Shown here: piece after piece, positions 10,893-21,823 of the stretch
How the letters are laid out: the number at the start of each line of letters is the position of its first letter
How positions within the stretch are numbered: position 1 is the first letter of the stretch
Position numbers and translations under genes: made by a program
Source: Zymoseptoria tritici IPO323
Lineage: Eukaryota > Ascomycota > Dothideomycetes > Mycosphaerellales > Mycosphaerellaceae
DNA length: 64,000 nt
Assembly (NCBI RefSeq): GCF_000219625.1
Contig: NC_018218.1
Location: forward strand, 2,852,001 to 2,916,000
Reading direction: 5' to 3'
The notes under the pieces: generated by a model
The model's input: only the letters and a program-made list of their open reading frames with translations
Told to the model about the DNA's origin: nothing
The model's database searches: none

Positions 10893-12074
10893 GGGGTCGT
10901 GTAGGATGATGCCTGGGGTATTTGTGTCGGGAACTTGGTAGTGAGACGGGGGATGGGTAACCTATCCTGGCAGGCTGGCCCCAAGTTGCGAGCGGGCCAG
11001 GATGTTATAGGCATAAGGTCCCGGTCGTCAGCGTGTGCGGATTGCAAGGACTGCAAGGCTGATACACGAATAGCTCCCGCATTATTCCTCAAACACGGCT
11101 TGGGGATTGCGCGCGCCGGTGTTTTGGCTGAGGGCATGACTCGTCCGTTCGGCTCGTGCGCACGAGGTGTTCATTGCTATCGCGTTTCAGCAAACAGAAC
11201 CATGTCACGAGTGTGAAGGTTCCGACCTTGTCCAGCTGATGAGCTGGCATCTCACCCTGGATTCCGGTTCATTGTTTTGCAACACATCGGAGTGGTCATC
11301 ATTCGGTAAACTTACCTTGGGGATGATGTGGCCAATGCGGATTACGATATAGTCGCGGGGGCCACGGGTTGGACCTCATGGACGGGAGGGTGGATCCAAG
11401 AACCCTGTCCGGGGTTCAGAGCTCTTCGTCGTAAGGTTCCGTGACCGATAGCAAAGACATGAGAAGCCATGGAAGGTATGCGTAGGCGTCGAAGGCAGGC
11501 GGTGTTGTTGCTGATGTCGCCAGATCAGGCTTAGTAGTAAAGTTACTATATATAGAGCTACCGTAGCGGTATCCACCATGGCTCTGATCTTCGTCCGCAC
11601 AGGAACTGTATACGATCTGTGGATATGGGTCGAGTCCATCAGTAGAACCTATCCTGTGCCTACTAGCACACTGTGAGTGTACTCATGATGCGCCTTGTCA
11701 CACCACATGACGGTGGATGCTTGCAACACGAGTAGTTCCAAAGGCAAAGCCAGGCCTTGTTGGTGTATTTCCCTACAACCAGGCCACTAAAGCCCATGCC
11801 CGCATACAACGCCGACGATGTACCAACCCATCATGTCAAAAGCGAGGCGAGATGTATGATAAGGAAAAGTAATCGAAGATGGAGAGCGAGTTTATTTTGC
11901 GGGGTATTGCACATGGGTCTTGATGAACATATAGACGATCAATCACCTGCGGCTCTCTGTCGAGGGAGGGAATCCAGGCTCAGCGGAGCAGAACAACTCA
12001 GATCATCTGCGATAATCACATCCTCCACCAGTCCACCAATACTCAAGCAGTTTCCTGCTCACATCAATGCCATC
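10893..12074. other. Intergenic, no gene supported
   Basis: About 1.2 kb between divergent genes. Short open frames occur but none is recognisable. A TA-rich stretch (ctatatatagagc) lies near 11547-11560 and a second TATA-like string (acatatag) near 11928-11935, about 140 bp before the secreted-protein start. Nothing else stands out. Confidence 0.45.
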
Positions 12075-12475
12075 ATGGTACATATCGTGGCTTTGATCGC
12101 CGTACTTGCGACTCTGCTCCGGCAATTCCACGCCAGACCCTGGTGCTGCGCAGACAGCAAAGATGGCCTGATTGTTCCCGACTGCCCGAAGAAGTCCAAG
12201 GGCATGTTCACGGGCATGTTCTGTGTATGTGACAGCAGTTTGAACCTGCTCTTTGCACCGTGATGGCCCGTTCCAACAAGCTTGGCGTCCAGGTCCATGT
12301 GGGTTCCGCAGGAACTATGCACGAGTTCCATCATTGCAAGGGAACTTTCAAGTACATACATGATTGGGTTGATCATTGGCTTCCACTACCTCCCGGCGCA
12401 GACCCCGATCTGACGTCCAAAGGGTGCCGGCCTGATGGATCAGGACAATGGGCTTGCGCTGAGGTGTCAGCTTAG
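12075..12475 (+). CDS. Small secreted cysteine-rich protein (effector-like candidate)
   Basis: Two exons, 12075-12224 and 12293-12475, separated by a 68-nt intron with consensus ends (GTATGT..GTCCAG), give 110 residues. The N-terminus MVHIVALIAVLATLL followed by RQFHA is a plausible signal peptide. The mature part is about 88 residues with seven cysteines: an adjacent CC pair, one each in PDCPKK, MFC, HHC and KGC, and a last one in QWAC. Small size, secretion signal and Cys density match the general profile of fungal apoplastic effectors and other secreted Cys-rich proteins. I recognise no named family. Without the intron, exon 1 would run to a stop 36 nt further and lose three of the cysteines. 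It lies tail-to-tail with the methyltransferase-like gene, 106 bp apart. Confidence 0.6.
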
Positions 12476-12581
12476 CAGAGGCATAGCGGGATTGAAATGG
12501 AAAGCTTCTCCGTTGCGCGCATCGACAGTTGATCAAGTATCCAGGTCGTCAAACGAGCCCGTCACTCTCGCTTCATGCCTG

Positions 12582-13200
12582 TCATGAGGAAGGACATGAT
12601 GCTATGCAGAGAATCTCATACCCTGGTAATAAGTTCGGCCAGTCGACGGCCAGATCTGACTCCGCGAAATGGGCCAAGAAAAGCTCTCGAAAGGCCGGCC
12701 ACTCGTCACGGTGAGATATGAACACCACCTTCTCCAGAGCACCGCCGACGCATTCCCTGAGATACGCATCGACCAGCTGGATAGTCCGCGGATAGCAGAA
12801 TATCAGTGTTCCAGCGAGGACGGCATCAGGGTGGAGTTCAAGTGAAGTCGACACACGCACGACGCGGTCGGCCGGCAGATGGATGTTATTGCAGGACGGG
12901 ACTTCGACGCCATATAGATCTGCATCTCCTGCAGCTTGGCGGATGAGATTCTCGAGAAGTCCGGTTCCAGATCCGATCTATCCTCCACGCATCAGTATAA
13001 ATCGTGAGACATGTTCGCATTCGCGATACAAAAGGATCGAGGTGTAGGACGCCCCACGTGCTACTAACAGAGAGGACCAGCGCTGGGCTTCTGGGCAAAG
13101 TGTCGGCCAGCGCTCCGATCAATGGTCTGCTGAGAGAGCAACAGCAATCTTTGAACATGCATGGTTCCTCGCCGAGGTCATCGAGAGTGATTTTGCTCAT
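12582..13200 (-). CDS. Small SAM-dependent methyltransferase-like protein
   Basis: Two exons, 13069-13200 and 12582-12977, joined across a 91-nt intron (GTTAGT..GATAG), encode about 175 residues. The join creates LSIGSGTGLLENLI, a class I methyltransferase motif I (GxGxG) that neither exon shows alone. A following acidic residue in DLYGVEV is where the ribose-binding acidic residue would be expected. Later come LHPDAVLAGTLIFCYPR, a motif-IV-like strand, and VVFISHRDEW. This is shorter than most class I enzymes and has no obvious substrate domain. An upstream in-frame ATG at 13245 would add 15 residues. Substrate unknown. The neighbouring secreted protein gene is convergent, so no shared promoter is implied. 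Confidence 0.7.
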
Positions 13201-15685
13201 GAAGATGACGACTGTGGAGTTTGCTTGAAGGAGTGAGTGAGTCACGGCCGCACCGGAGTGCCGGACAGCTTGACGTGCCCCGCTCTTGTGTTATTATATG
13301 GATATGCTTCTTAAGACATGCACGTCTGAAACGCAACGCCCGACGCGGTCAGCTGGTCGCGCGCCGACTCGCGCAATGGGAGGTCCAGGCGTGCTCCACA
13401 CTCTGCGCGGGTAATGGATATGCACGGAGGCATGGATGGCCTTGCAGTTTCAGAGAACACGGCCTGTGAAGCGATGATATTAATTGGGATCGTGTTCGGA
13501 CGTGCATGTGAAGGATGGAGTAGTGAGGTAAAAGAAGAACGGTCCTCGGTGCGGTCAACAAGGTCCCGTCGGCAAGCCCGATGACGCCGCCGCAGCACTG
13601 CCGAGAGTCCGCTGCTTTTCTCAGCTCTCCACAACATGCACAACGCTGTGACGACACATCGGGGATGTTCCTATCCCTGTCCATCGACCGCACTGACCGC
13701 ACCGCAACGAAGGGCCTGTCGAAGATCGCGCAAGCGCCCGAGGTGTCGCGTGCTTCCGCAAAGAGAATCCAGCAAACTCGCCGTGAGGACTGACGATAAC
13801 CTCATATGTCGTGAAGCACCAATGTTTGCTGAGTTCTACATGATCCGACCTGCCCGGTCGGCCTTCCGAGCCTCATGTTCGGACCCGTCGCCGTGGTAGA
13901 CGGGCCATTTCCTCTATTCGGAGACTGGACAAGGATGTGAAGCTCTGTATCCGTCAAGTCGGTCGTTGAAGAATCATACTGTGCGCCTGCCGCTTGCCAC
14001 GGCCCTGAATAGCAAGCGGGTCACGCGATGGCCGTCATGCCTCGTCTTTGCCTCCTCATGACCCTCAGGCCTCATGACCAACAATGGAACCGTCTTCTCC
14101 ACAGAACATGGATCTCTTCATGGAAGTTGTGTCGAGCCACGTTGTTCACGGAGTTGAGCGAGATCTGCAGCAGCACCCGCCACAGCTCAGCCTCTTTTGT
14201 ATGTCTAGTCTCTCGTGGCAAGTGCAGGCATGCATGCATGAGAGCCGATTTTAGCTCGACGGCCGGGTTTCCTGCGGCCTGGCGTGCTTGGATCGATCGG
14301 TGTTGAACAAACTCTTTCTCCAAAATGAGAGGAAGACAACTTGGATTTTTCTCTCGATCGCCATGTCCTCTTAAGCAAAATAGACGCTCGTGCTACTCGG
14401 AATAAAGAACTTTAACCATGTCGATGGCGTCCCACACGTCCGTCTGCCCTGAATGTGTGCCAGTTAGATCCTAGACCTTGCATCGCGATTGGAAGGAGCT
14501 CAGATTCTGCTAGTCTATATGTGGTAAGCTCCGTGCTAGCTGAGCACGCCAACCGGCAACACCGAACTGCGACATCCAACCAAGCGCGAAAGACTCGCAC
14601 TCACCATCACCCATCGTCCGTCAAGCTCGCAAGCTCTCTGCTACACGGCGACGACCGACGATACGGATGGCATGGAACCCCTCCCCGTGACCCGCTGCCC
14701 TTGAAACGAGTGCCATCCATCAAAGCTCATCAGGACAGACGAGCGACAGGACGACGTCGACTGGCCACCACGAGCTGGCCACTCTCTCAACTCTCCGCGA
14801 CGCTGCATTTCGTGCAGGCAAGGTGAGGTAGGGGCTGATGAGCCGAATGGCAGATCGCCATGCTAGTTTCGAAGAATGCAATTCACTTCCAGCAATACAG
14901 AAGTCAGATCGGACATGTTTCCTGATCCGTCTTCGCCCTGGGCCGACAAATGCATGTACACTGTAACGTTGCGCTGCAGGCACGATCGCTAACTCGTACA
15001 CCACGCGCGCGCAGACCATTACAACGTTGATCCCAATAGCGTGCAGCCGCCTTCCAGACGCAATGGTGCAATCTACGATGCATGGAAGGCGTCTAAACCA
15101 TACAGCGCGTAGGAACGCGAACGGCCAGAGTGGTGAGAGTCTGAAAAAGTAGTGCCAAAAAGCTGGAAGTGCGAAGCTAGACCTGCAGCTACGGCATGCA
15201 TGCACCTATTACTACTCTGCATGTATGCATGCTGCTAGGATCGTGTCCGGTCCTATCCTGTCTTGTCCTCTTTCTTGTCCTGCAGACTCGGGAGTCGGCC
15301 GCACACCTACGAGCGAGGCGCAGTGCGTCTATTCTGACCGACTACTGACCTGACCTGACCTGCTTTGCTGCTCGGCTTGGCTTGGATATAAGCCCGCTGG
15401 CCCACCCCGCAGAGTCACACCTCTTTCAACCCTCTCGTTCTCGTCCTCCTCGCCCCTCCGCCGTCCTACCCGCCCGACCACCCTCCCTTCCTCTCCCCCG
15501 ACTCTCCTCCCTCTACTAACGGCGCTCTTCTAATCCCATCGTTTATCACCAAGTTCCAGTCCGTTCCAGATTTCTCTCTTCTTGCAAGATCCTCCGCAGC
15601 ACGACCGGCTCGTCAAAACCGACTCCATCGCATCGCTTACATCATCAATACCACACATCGCTGCCTATATCACACATCCCTCGAG
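13201..15685. other. Long upstream intergenic region
   Basis: About 2.5 kb with no supported gene. Many short overlapping frames on both strands lack domains, signal peptides or codon patterns. The last 300 bp hold the TATA-like box and pyrimidine-rich leader listed separately. Direct CTGAC repeats (gacctgacctgacctg) lie near 15347-15362. A long control region for the gene at 15686 is possible. Confidence 0.45.
15385..15392 (+). promoter_or_regulatory. TATA-like box upstream of the 15686 gene
   Basis: The string gatataag sits about 300 bp before the start codon and just upstream of a strongly pyrimidine-rich leader (about 15415-15560, long runs of C and T), a common arrangement around fungal transcription starts. 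Position and composition are the only support. Confidence 0.45.
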
Positions 15686-16756
15686 ATGCCCGTGCAACTG
15701 CTTCCTGCCTCGGCGCAGGCCTTTGCACCGCGTTCCGCTCCGGAGATCGTCCTCAACTCCAAGGTCGAGTCTTGGCTCACACAAACACTGAAGCGCATCA
15801 ACCGGGTAAAGCGCCCACTCAACAGTGTTCCACAGCACCACCGATGTCTCACAGAAACTCTCGGCGGCACCCTCGCCATCTGGACACTTGCATCGCTCAT
15901 GCTGCCCAAAGCACCCGATGCCGACCTGCGCAAGGATGACAATCCATTAACAGAAGCTCTGTTCAACCATCAGCTGATCCACATCGAGGCTTACGTCGTA
16001 CACGTCGACATGGTGTCGCAACATGAAGTCGCCTTCAAGCTCACAACGGACACGATCGAGTTGCTTATCGAATACCACAAGGACATCTACTCTGTCGATG
16101 CTTCGGCAAGCACATGGTCCTGGCCCGAGAAGGAGTCGCACGTCAAGAAAATGCAAGATGAGTTCGTCCAAGCCGCCAACAAGTTTGTCTTTCGCACTCA
16201 TGTCCGCGCGCTGGAGGGTTTGGAAGAGGACGGCGCCGGCGAGCTTCTCGAAGGTCGCTCCGAAGACGTCAAGAACGCCATCATGAACATGTTCGTCCCG
16301 CTACTCCCACCACCACCGCGAATCGTCGATGTCATCCACCCAGCACCCATCCTCCCGACATCATCGATGGCCGGTCACTGGTGGACACCATCGCCGCAGC
16401 AGCAGTTGGCGCCCGCGCATCCTGCGCCCGTAGACACATGGCGAGTGCTCCCATCGACACCGTCCCCGACGGCCACCACGTGCAGCGACTCCCGGTCTAA
16501 CAGTTTCTGGCAAGACATGCAGTACGGTCAGCAGGTCCAACTTCCGTCGCCCACGCCTTCGTTTAGCCAGCCCATTGCATACACAACGGCACCTGCGCAG
16601 TTCTATAGCTCGCCACAGAGCATCGCCCCGATGCCGGCCTTGATCATGCCACACCAAATGCCTCATCATTGCGGTGTTGACATGGTCATGGGTGGATACT
16701 CCGACTTTGGCTGGAGCCAGAGTTCTTGGACGCCGCAGTACGCGACTACGTTTTGA
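15686..16756 (+). CDS. Hypothetical protein, helical N-terminal half, Pro/Gln-rich C-terminal half
   Basis: An uninterrupted 356-codon frame. Residues about 20-200 look globular and mostly helical (for example SKVESWLTQTLKRINR and LTTDTIELLIEYHKDIY). From about residue 215 it turns Pro-rich (PLLPPPPRIVDVIHP), then Gln/Pro/Tyr-rich, ending in an aromatic tail (GYSDFGWSQSSWTPQY). No catalytic motif, zinc finger, signal peptide or membrane helix is seen. The layout, a folded domain plus a low-complexity Gln/aromatic tail, resembles regulators of transcription, but that is only a guess. The start is supported by the TATA-like box and CT-rich leader upstream. Confidence 0.65.
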   Translation: MPVQLLPASAQAFAPRSAPEIVLNSKVESWLTQTLKRINRVKRPLNSVPQHHRCLTETLGGTLAIWTLASLMLPKAPDADLRKDDNPLTEALFNHQLIHIEAYVVHVDMVSQHEVAFKLTTDTIELLIEYHKDIYSVDASASTWSWPEKESHVKKMQDEFVQAANKFVFRTHVRALEGLEEDGAGELLEGRSEDVKNAIMNMFVPLLPPPPRIVDVIHPAPILPTSSMAGHWWTPSPQQQLAPAHPAPVDTWRVLPSTPSPTATTCSDSRSNSFWQDMQYGQQVQLPSPTPSFSQPIAYTTAPAQFYSSPQSIAPMPALIMPHQMPHHCGVDMVMGGYSDFGWSQSSWTPQYATTF

Positions 16757-18350
16757 GGAGACACGCGATACCTAGCGATCGGCAAGACAACCACTCCGAT
16801 TGCCAGCGCCGGTGTTCTGGCCCGACACCGAAGCGAACGCGAACACCTCGACAGCCTGATGCGCACAGGCAATACGACAGCGGTCATCAACTCTTAGCGA
16901 TGCGATGCAAGCGATACCCGATGTTGGTCATCTCGACCCAACATCACCACTCAAACTTTGACAGCAAGTGCATATGGAGCGGGATCTCAAGGAGAGCGAC
17001 AATTTTTCTTTTACTATCTGGACATTTTGGAATTTGTTTTTAGCGAAGCGAGCATACTGGATTTTTTCTTTATTCCCCTCTTGGTTTCCTGGACATACGA
17101 GAAATGGCTCTTTGCAAACGGAATGCATTTCCCGGCAAGGAAGGGAAACACTGGCACAAAACAAGAAAGGAGCAAGTCTCAGACCTCACGGTCACTCGAT
17201 TTATCATGGGAAGGACGATTTGCATGCTTTGCACGAACGACGGGAACGTTTTTCTTCTCTCGGCAACATTCGCTTTTTTGGTACTGGATTCTCCCTCTGG
17301 AAAGCCACCAACCCACGCTCGACATCTGGAATGTCGCTTCGATTCGTCAAAATGGCCTTTTGTGGACGCCCGGAAGCCCGCCGTGTGTCCGTAACCCTCA
17401 ATCGGTCCTGGCGAGTCCAGCTGAGAAAGGCGACAGACACGGCGTGGGGATGAAGGCGTTCGGTTCGATTGGACTTTGGTCACCTCTGGGAGGTAACTTT
17501 TACCAACTCGACGAAAATGGTCCATTTACCAATTTCTATTGAGCTTCGGAACTGGATTCCGCTCGATTTAATATGACCCTCCAAAACGATACCATTCGGG
17601 ATGGAAACCGACGAGCACAACGAGCGCCGCGGATGTGAGCTGCTTGACCGGCCGCGTGGTGGGAATATCTGTGATGTGACCCTCACGCTTAGCCAGGCAG
17701 TATGCGGAGTCCGCCCGCTTCGTTTTCCCCTCGTCGGGATCCTTGTCCGAGTTGCTCGATAGGCCGCCTTTATTGGTTTGTGCTGATCGAGACGTTAGAG
17801 TGGAGGGTCAGAAAGTGTTGTGATCATCCTACTACAATTCCCCACCGGTTTGGAAGAAAAGTCCCACAGAGGCGCTTGATGCGCTAGAGGATAAGTGGAT
17901 GCTGGATATTCTCGTTGGAGTATATAGCTTGGAGGAAGTCGTTCATGTAGCTGGTCTAAATGGACAGAATTTACCTATCAGCTCGGAGTCCTGCTTCTGC
18001 AGGTAAATGTATTTCACTCTCTGTGAGACACTCAGTCAACGCAAACATGGTGTATCTTGTGATGAAGCGAGGTCAGGGACAACCCTTTCTTCGTACTATA
18101 GAAATGGCCTGTGTTTTGTTTTCCGTGGGACTGGAGATCGACATATGACGCTATTGCCCGAATGCAGGGATTCTTGTCGACATCCACGTGCCCGCATTCA
18201 CTCGACTGACTTCTCAAACTTGAAGTGAGGTCTTGATTATTCCCTGGCCGAGTCATCGATGACTGGAAAGAGCGAGGACGAAGAGGATTGAGTCGAAAGA
18301 TGCAGCAGTGACGACAAGGAAAGGAAGGAACAGCATCCCAGGCAGGAAGT
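16757..18350. other. Intergenic, 3' region of the preceding gene
   Basis: About 1.6 kb. Its first part is T-rich (near 17000-17080) and probably 3' untranslated. Frames in several phases stay open for 100-190 codons between 16960 and 17690, but all overlap each other, are compositionally unlike the flanking proteins and show no domain. No gene is supported. Confidence 0.45.
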
Positions 18351-20609
18351 ATGAGTTCGCCCGGCGACGCCCTCGACAGCAACAGCGAGGACAACATCGA
18401 CGAAAACCTGCGCTTCCTTCACTCCTCACTCGCCGCCTTGGACCAAGACCAACAAGACGACACTTCCACCCGTCCACCAACGAGATCGCAAATCGACTCC
18501 CATCGAGATCCTCGAGTTCGCAACCGCACCCGTGGCATCGCCGACATTCTCCCAAGTCCACCACCACCACAGGCCGCCCAGTACGAAGACCGCCTCATCG
18601 TCCCGCCACACGCGAATACACCCCCACCTCCACCTCCACCGCCAGCCGAGAGCTCCGCCGACCGCCGCACCCGCCTGCAACAGATCCTCGCTCGACTAAA
18701 TCGCATCCACGACCCTTCTGCAAGCGCACCCACCGCAGCGACAGGTCGACCGACAGCAAGTGCATACAGTAATCGCACGCCTTCACCCGGAGCAGGAGGA
18801 AGAGCAGAAAGACTATATGACTGGGCGCCTGCCCACGAGGACACATCTACCACTCACGACGAAACGGAATTAGAGCAGATTCTGGCGGAATTGAGACGGG
18901 CGAGGCCGGACATTGGGTCGGAGAGGTTGAGAGGTGAAGGGGAGCGGGAGTTGGAAGGATTGAGGAGGCGGGAGCAAGAGGCGACAGAAGGGCTGGAGCG
19001 ACGAGAACGGTTGAGGGAGAGGAGGAGAGGGGGGGTGGAGTGGGGAAGTTTGAGGAGGAGTGTTGTGGCGCAGAGGGCGACGAGACAGGAGGGCGGAGTA
19101 CCGACGATTGCGTCGTCGGCGTCTGCTACCGAAAGGATGTTGAGATATGTTATGGAGAGGGAACGCAGTGGGATGAGCGAGGAAGAGGAGCGGGCGCGGG
19201 GGACTGGGTGGTTCAATCCGATGGATGAGAATTCGGGTATCGGAGCGGAGCATCTTGCGAACGGAAATTCAAGTAGAGACGCCTGGCCGCTGCCGCCCCC
19301 GCATATCAATGAAGGGAGGTCGTCGTTGCTCAGGAACGAGGAGGCCCGGACAGCTTGGTTCGCGGCTGAGCAAGAGAGAGTCATGCGGTACAGGACTGGT
19401 ACTGAGGGACCACAACGACTACCACGCATATCGACTCCGCCGGTGCCGTCGACGATGACATCTTCAAGTCCTACCGCGCTGCTGGAGAGTGCTTTGAAGT
19501 ATCTCGATCAGCTACGGTCTTGCTCTCGATATGAAGATGCACTGTCGGCTGCTATGGATCAAGGTCTTGCGACGAAGGAATTCTTCGCGGACAAGCACCA
19601 TGACTTCATTATGGACCTGGACGATGTCGAACCACTGGCTGATTCTTCATGGCTGCAGCCCGGGACTACGTTTGAGGGACACCAGCATGCCGCAACGCCT
19701 AATGCTGAATTGTTACAACAACGTCTGAACTCTTCTACCATTCACGTAGAACAGATCAACCCGAACTTTCCCTCTTTGGCAAATACGCCAGCATTTGACC
19801 ATCCGCCTGGATCTACTCGAGTCGCTTCTTTCGACGCCAGTAGGCCATGGCTATCCCACCAGTTTACACCTCCAACAACAACCAACACAACGACTTCCAC
19901 CTCTCCCAAATTCCCTGACCCGACCCACGATCACTGGCCGGTGCGAGTGACCATCCACTCCCTCGACCGGGAAAAGATGACGATCCAGGGCACAATGGAA
20001 GCATACGATGTACCACAACACCCGGCCAGCATCTCCCTCCTCAACAACAACAACGCATCAACCACATCGCGTCCCAAAGCGGGCAGAAAGTCTTCCCCGA
20101 TCACAACCTACCTCGAAGGTCACATCATCGATCTTACCACCCACTCCTTCCTCACGCCAACTCCCGCCGTCGATCACTCCAAACGCTCAACATCGACCTC
20201 TCGCCTCCTTTCCTCTTCACCTATCTCCTTCCCCTCGGCAACCCCTTCGACCGACGCCGCAAATTGGCTTAGACTACCTCCCTTCTCCACCCTCGCCTCT
20301 CCTTCAGCCCTAGCGAGAACCCTCCTCTCCCTCTCCCGCCTTCGCGCCATCCAGCAGGAATACATTTTCATGCGCTGGAAAGAGCGCTGTTTCGTGCATA
20401 CTTCCTCGGACACGTGTTCGGACGAGGATCGGAGGATGGGAGATCAGGATCGTGGACATGGGTTGACGATTGGAGGGTTCTATTATGTGAGCTTGAGGAG
20501 AGCGGATGGGAGGGTGGAGGGACTGTATTTTGATCCGGGAAGTACGCCGTTTCAGAGGGTGAGGTTGGAGGGCGGGAGAGGGGGTTGGCCGGGGGTTGAA
20601 TTGCGGTGA
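18351..20609 (+). CDS. GID4/VID24-domain protein with very long N-terminal extension
   Basis: A single 752-codon frame. The C-terminal part (about residues 525-745) carries the Vid24/Gid4 beta-barrel signature: HWPVRVTIHSLD, TTYLEGHIIDLTTHSFLT, NWLRLPPF, YIFMRWKERCFV and IGGFYYVSLRR followed by GLYFDPGSTPFQ. Gid4 proteins are substrate receptors of the GID/CTLH ubiquitin ligase and read N-terminal degrons, classically Pro-starting gluconeogenic enzymes. Yeast and human Gid4 are only about 300-360 residues, so about 500 residues here are extra. The extension is Pro-rich (eight consecutive Pro near residue 90), then strongly charged and probably helical (residues about 165-240, rich in Arg and Glu). 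Between YIFMRWKER and the final strands lies an acidic insertion. It could be a second, lineage-specific GID receptor; whether the genome has a separate short Gid4 cannot be seen here. Confidence 0.85.
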   Translation: MSSPGDALDSNSEDNIDENLRFLHSSLAALDQDQQDDTSTRPPTRSQIDSHRDPRVRNRTRGIADILPSPPPPQAAQYEDRLIVPPHANTPPPPPPPPAESSADRRTRLQQILARLNRIHDPSASAPTAATGRPTASAYSNRTPSPGAGGRAERLYDWAPAHEDTSTTHDETELEQILAELRRARPDIGSERLRGEGERELEGLRRREQEATEGLERRERLRERRRGGVEWGSLRRSVVAQRATRQEGGVPTIASSASATERMLRYVMERERSGMSEEEERARGTGWFNPMDENSGIGAEHLANGNSSRDAWPLPPPHINEGRSSLLRNEEARTAWFAAEQERVMRYRTGTEGPQRLPRISTPPVPSTMTSSSPTALLESALKYLDQLRSCSRYEDALSAAMDQGLATKEFFADKHHDFIMDLDDVEPLADSSWLQPGTTFEGHQHAATPNAELLQQRLNSSTIHVEQINPNFPSLANTPAFDHPPGSTRVASFDASRPWLSHQFTPPTTTNTTTSTSPKFPDPTHDHWPVRVTIHSLDREKMTIQGTMEAYDVPQHPASISLLNNNNASTTSRPKAGRKSSPITTYLEGHIIDLTTHSFLTPTPAVDHSKRSTSTSRLLSSSPISFPSATPSTDAANWLRLPPFSTLASPSALARTLLSLSRLRAIQQEYIFMRWKERCFVHTSSDTCSDEDRRMGDQDRGHGLTIGGFYYVSLRRADGRVEGLYFDPGSTPFQRVRLEGGRGGWPGVELR

Positions 20610-21094
20610 TGCTGTGGATTGTGGTGTGGTGCTGTTTGAATGAGCATCATGGTGGTGGTAAGCATGGTAGACTGCGCACATGATGGCATGGCATGGCTCG
20701 GCGTGTGGGTGTGAGCGCTTGGACAAACCCTCGAGTGAGGCTTTGGCCTGATATGATGCATCGACAGGAGTAGGCATATAATGGAAATGCATTACGAACA
20801 TCGGGCATTGCTTCTTAATGATAACACGACATTTACACCACAAATGAACGAGATGGAGCGCGCAAACTTTTTGTCTTCGGCTGATATCAAGCAACCTCTA
20901 TGTTCAACGCCATTGTACATCAATGCTCCAGATTGAGCATGCCGAATCATGCATACCCGTAGACATGACATGCGCTCTCCATGAATTCACCGGCAGGATT
21001 GGGTCCCATCCGCCACGATATCCCTAGATTGCCTCGGCCTGGCATTGGTTCCTTCCCATCGGCCAGAACAACTTTTCCGTCCCATATTCTCCGT
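20610..21094. other. Convergent intergenic region
   Basis: About 0.5 kb holding the 3' untranslated regions of the GID4-domain gene and ribosomal protein eS12. Nothing else seen. Confidence 0.5.
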
Positions 21095-21823
21095 CTACTG
21101 CTCAGTCTCGAAGTAGTTGAGGAGAATGGAGCGCTCCTGCGACTCCTCACCCCAGTCCTTGACGACGACACACGAGCAGTTGACGACCTTGCGTGCGTTG
21201 CCCTCACGGTCGATTTGGCCTGACAAATCCTGTTAGCGCATGTCCTCGACAATTACATCCCACAGGTGTACACATACAGAGACCCGCCCACTCGCCGAGC
21301 TGCTTGCCATCCGGAACCTTGATGAGAGGAATCTTGTGCTCGCCGCACAGAGCGACAACCAACTTCTTGTATGCCTCCTCCTCGCACGCCTCGTTGAGCA
21401 CGCACATGTGAGCCTGGCGACGATCGAGGGCCTTGCTGGCCTCGCGGAGACCGCGGGCGAGTCCGTCGTGGATCAAGGAGATCTTGAGGACTCCCTTGAG
21501 GGCGTCGAGGACAGACATGCTGCCGCCCTTGCTGGTGTCCGCTGCCACCTCCACCTCATCGGCGGCGACGACTTCTTGGGGTACTTCTTCTCCGTCCGAC
21601 TATAACAGTATCGTTAGTCATTGTCATATTTGGTCGCCATATTCATCGAGGATCGTGGTGAACGGATGTCGGCGGTGGTGATTGCGGTCGTGCATCGAGT
21701 GCCTGGAGGTGCCGGGTTTCAAAGGCAGAATCCAGATGCGCATTGAGGCATTGCAGCGCTCTGACATGCGCTGTCTTCGGCTGCAAATTGATCGGTGGAC
21801 GGAATAGCAGAGCCACTCACCAT
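21095..21823 (-). CDS. RPS12: 40S ribosomal protein eS12
   Basis: A small-subunit ribosomal protein of the L7Ae/L30e fold. Three coding exons: 21821-21823 (only the ATG), 21278-21599 and 21095-21219, giving 149 residues, the usual size. The first intron (21600-21820, 221 nt, GTGAGT..TATAG) falls exactly after the start codon and joins M to [11 protein letters not shown]. The second (21220-21277) restores [19 protein letters not shown]. Conserved stretches include [31 protein letters not shown] and [16 protein letters not shown]. Long first introns near the ATG are common in fungal ribosomal-protein genes. It shares a 246-bp divergent promoter with AIM18. Confidence 0.96.

Noticed and set aside
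16958..17690. Several 100-190-codon frames on both strands downstream of the 15686 gene
   Set aside because: They overlap each other in different phases and none has protein-like composition, a domain or splice partner.
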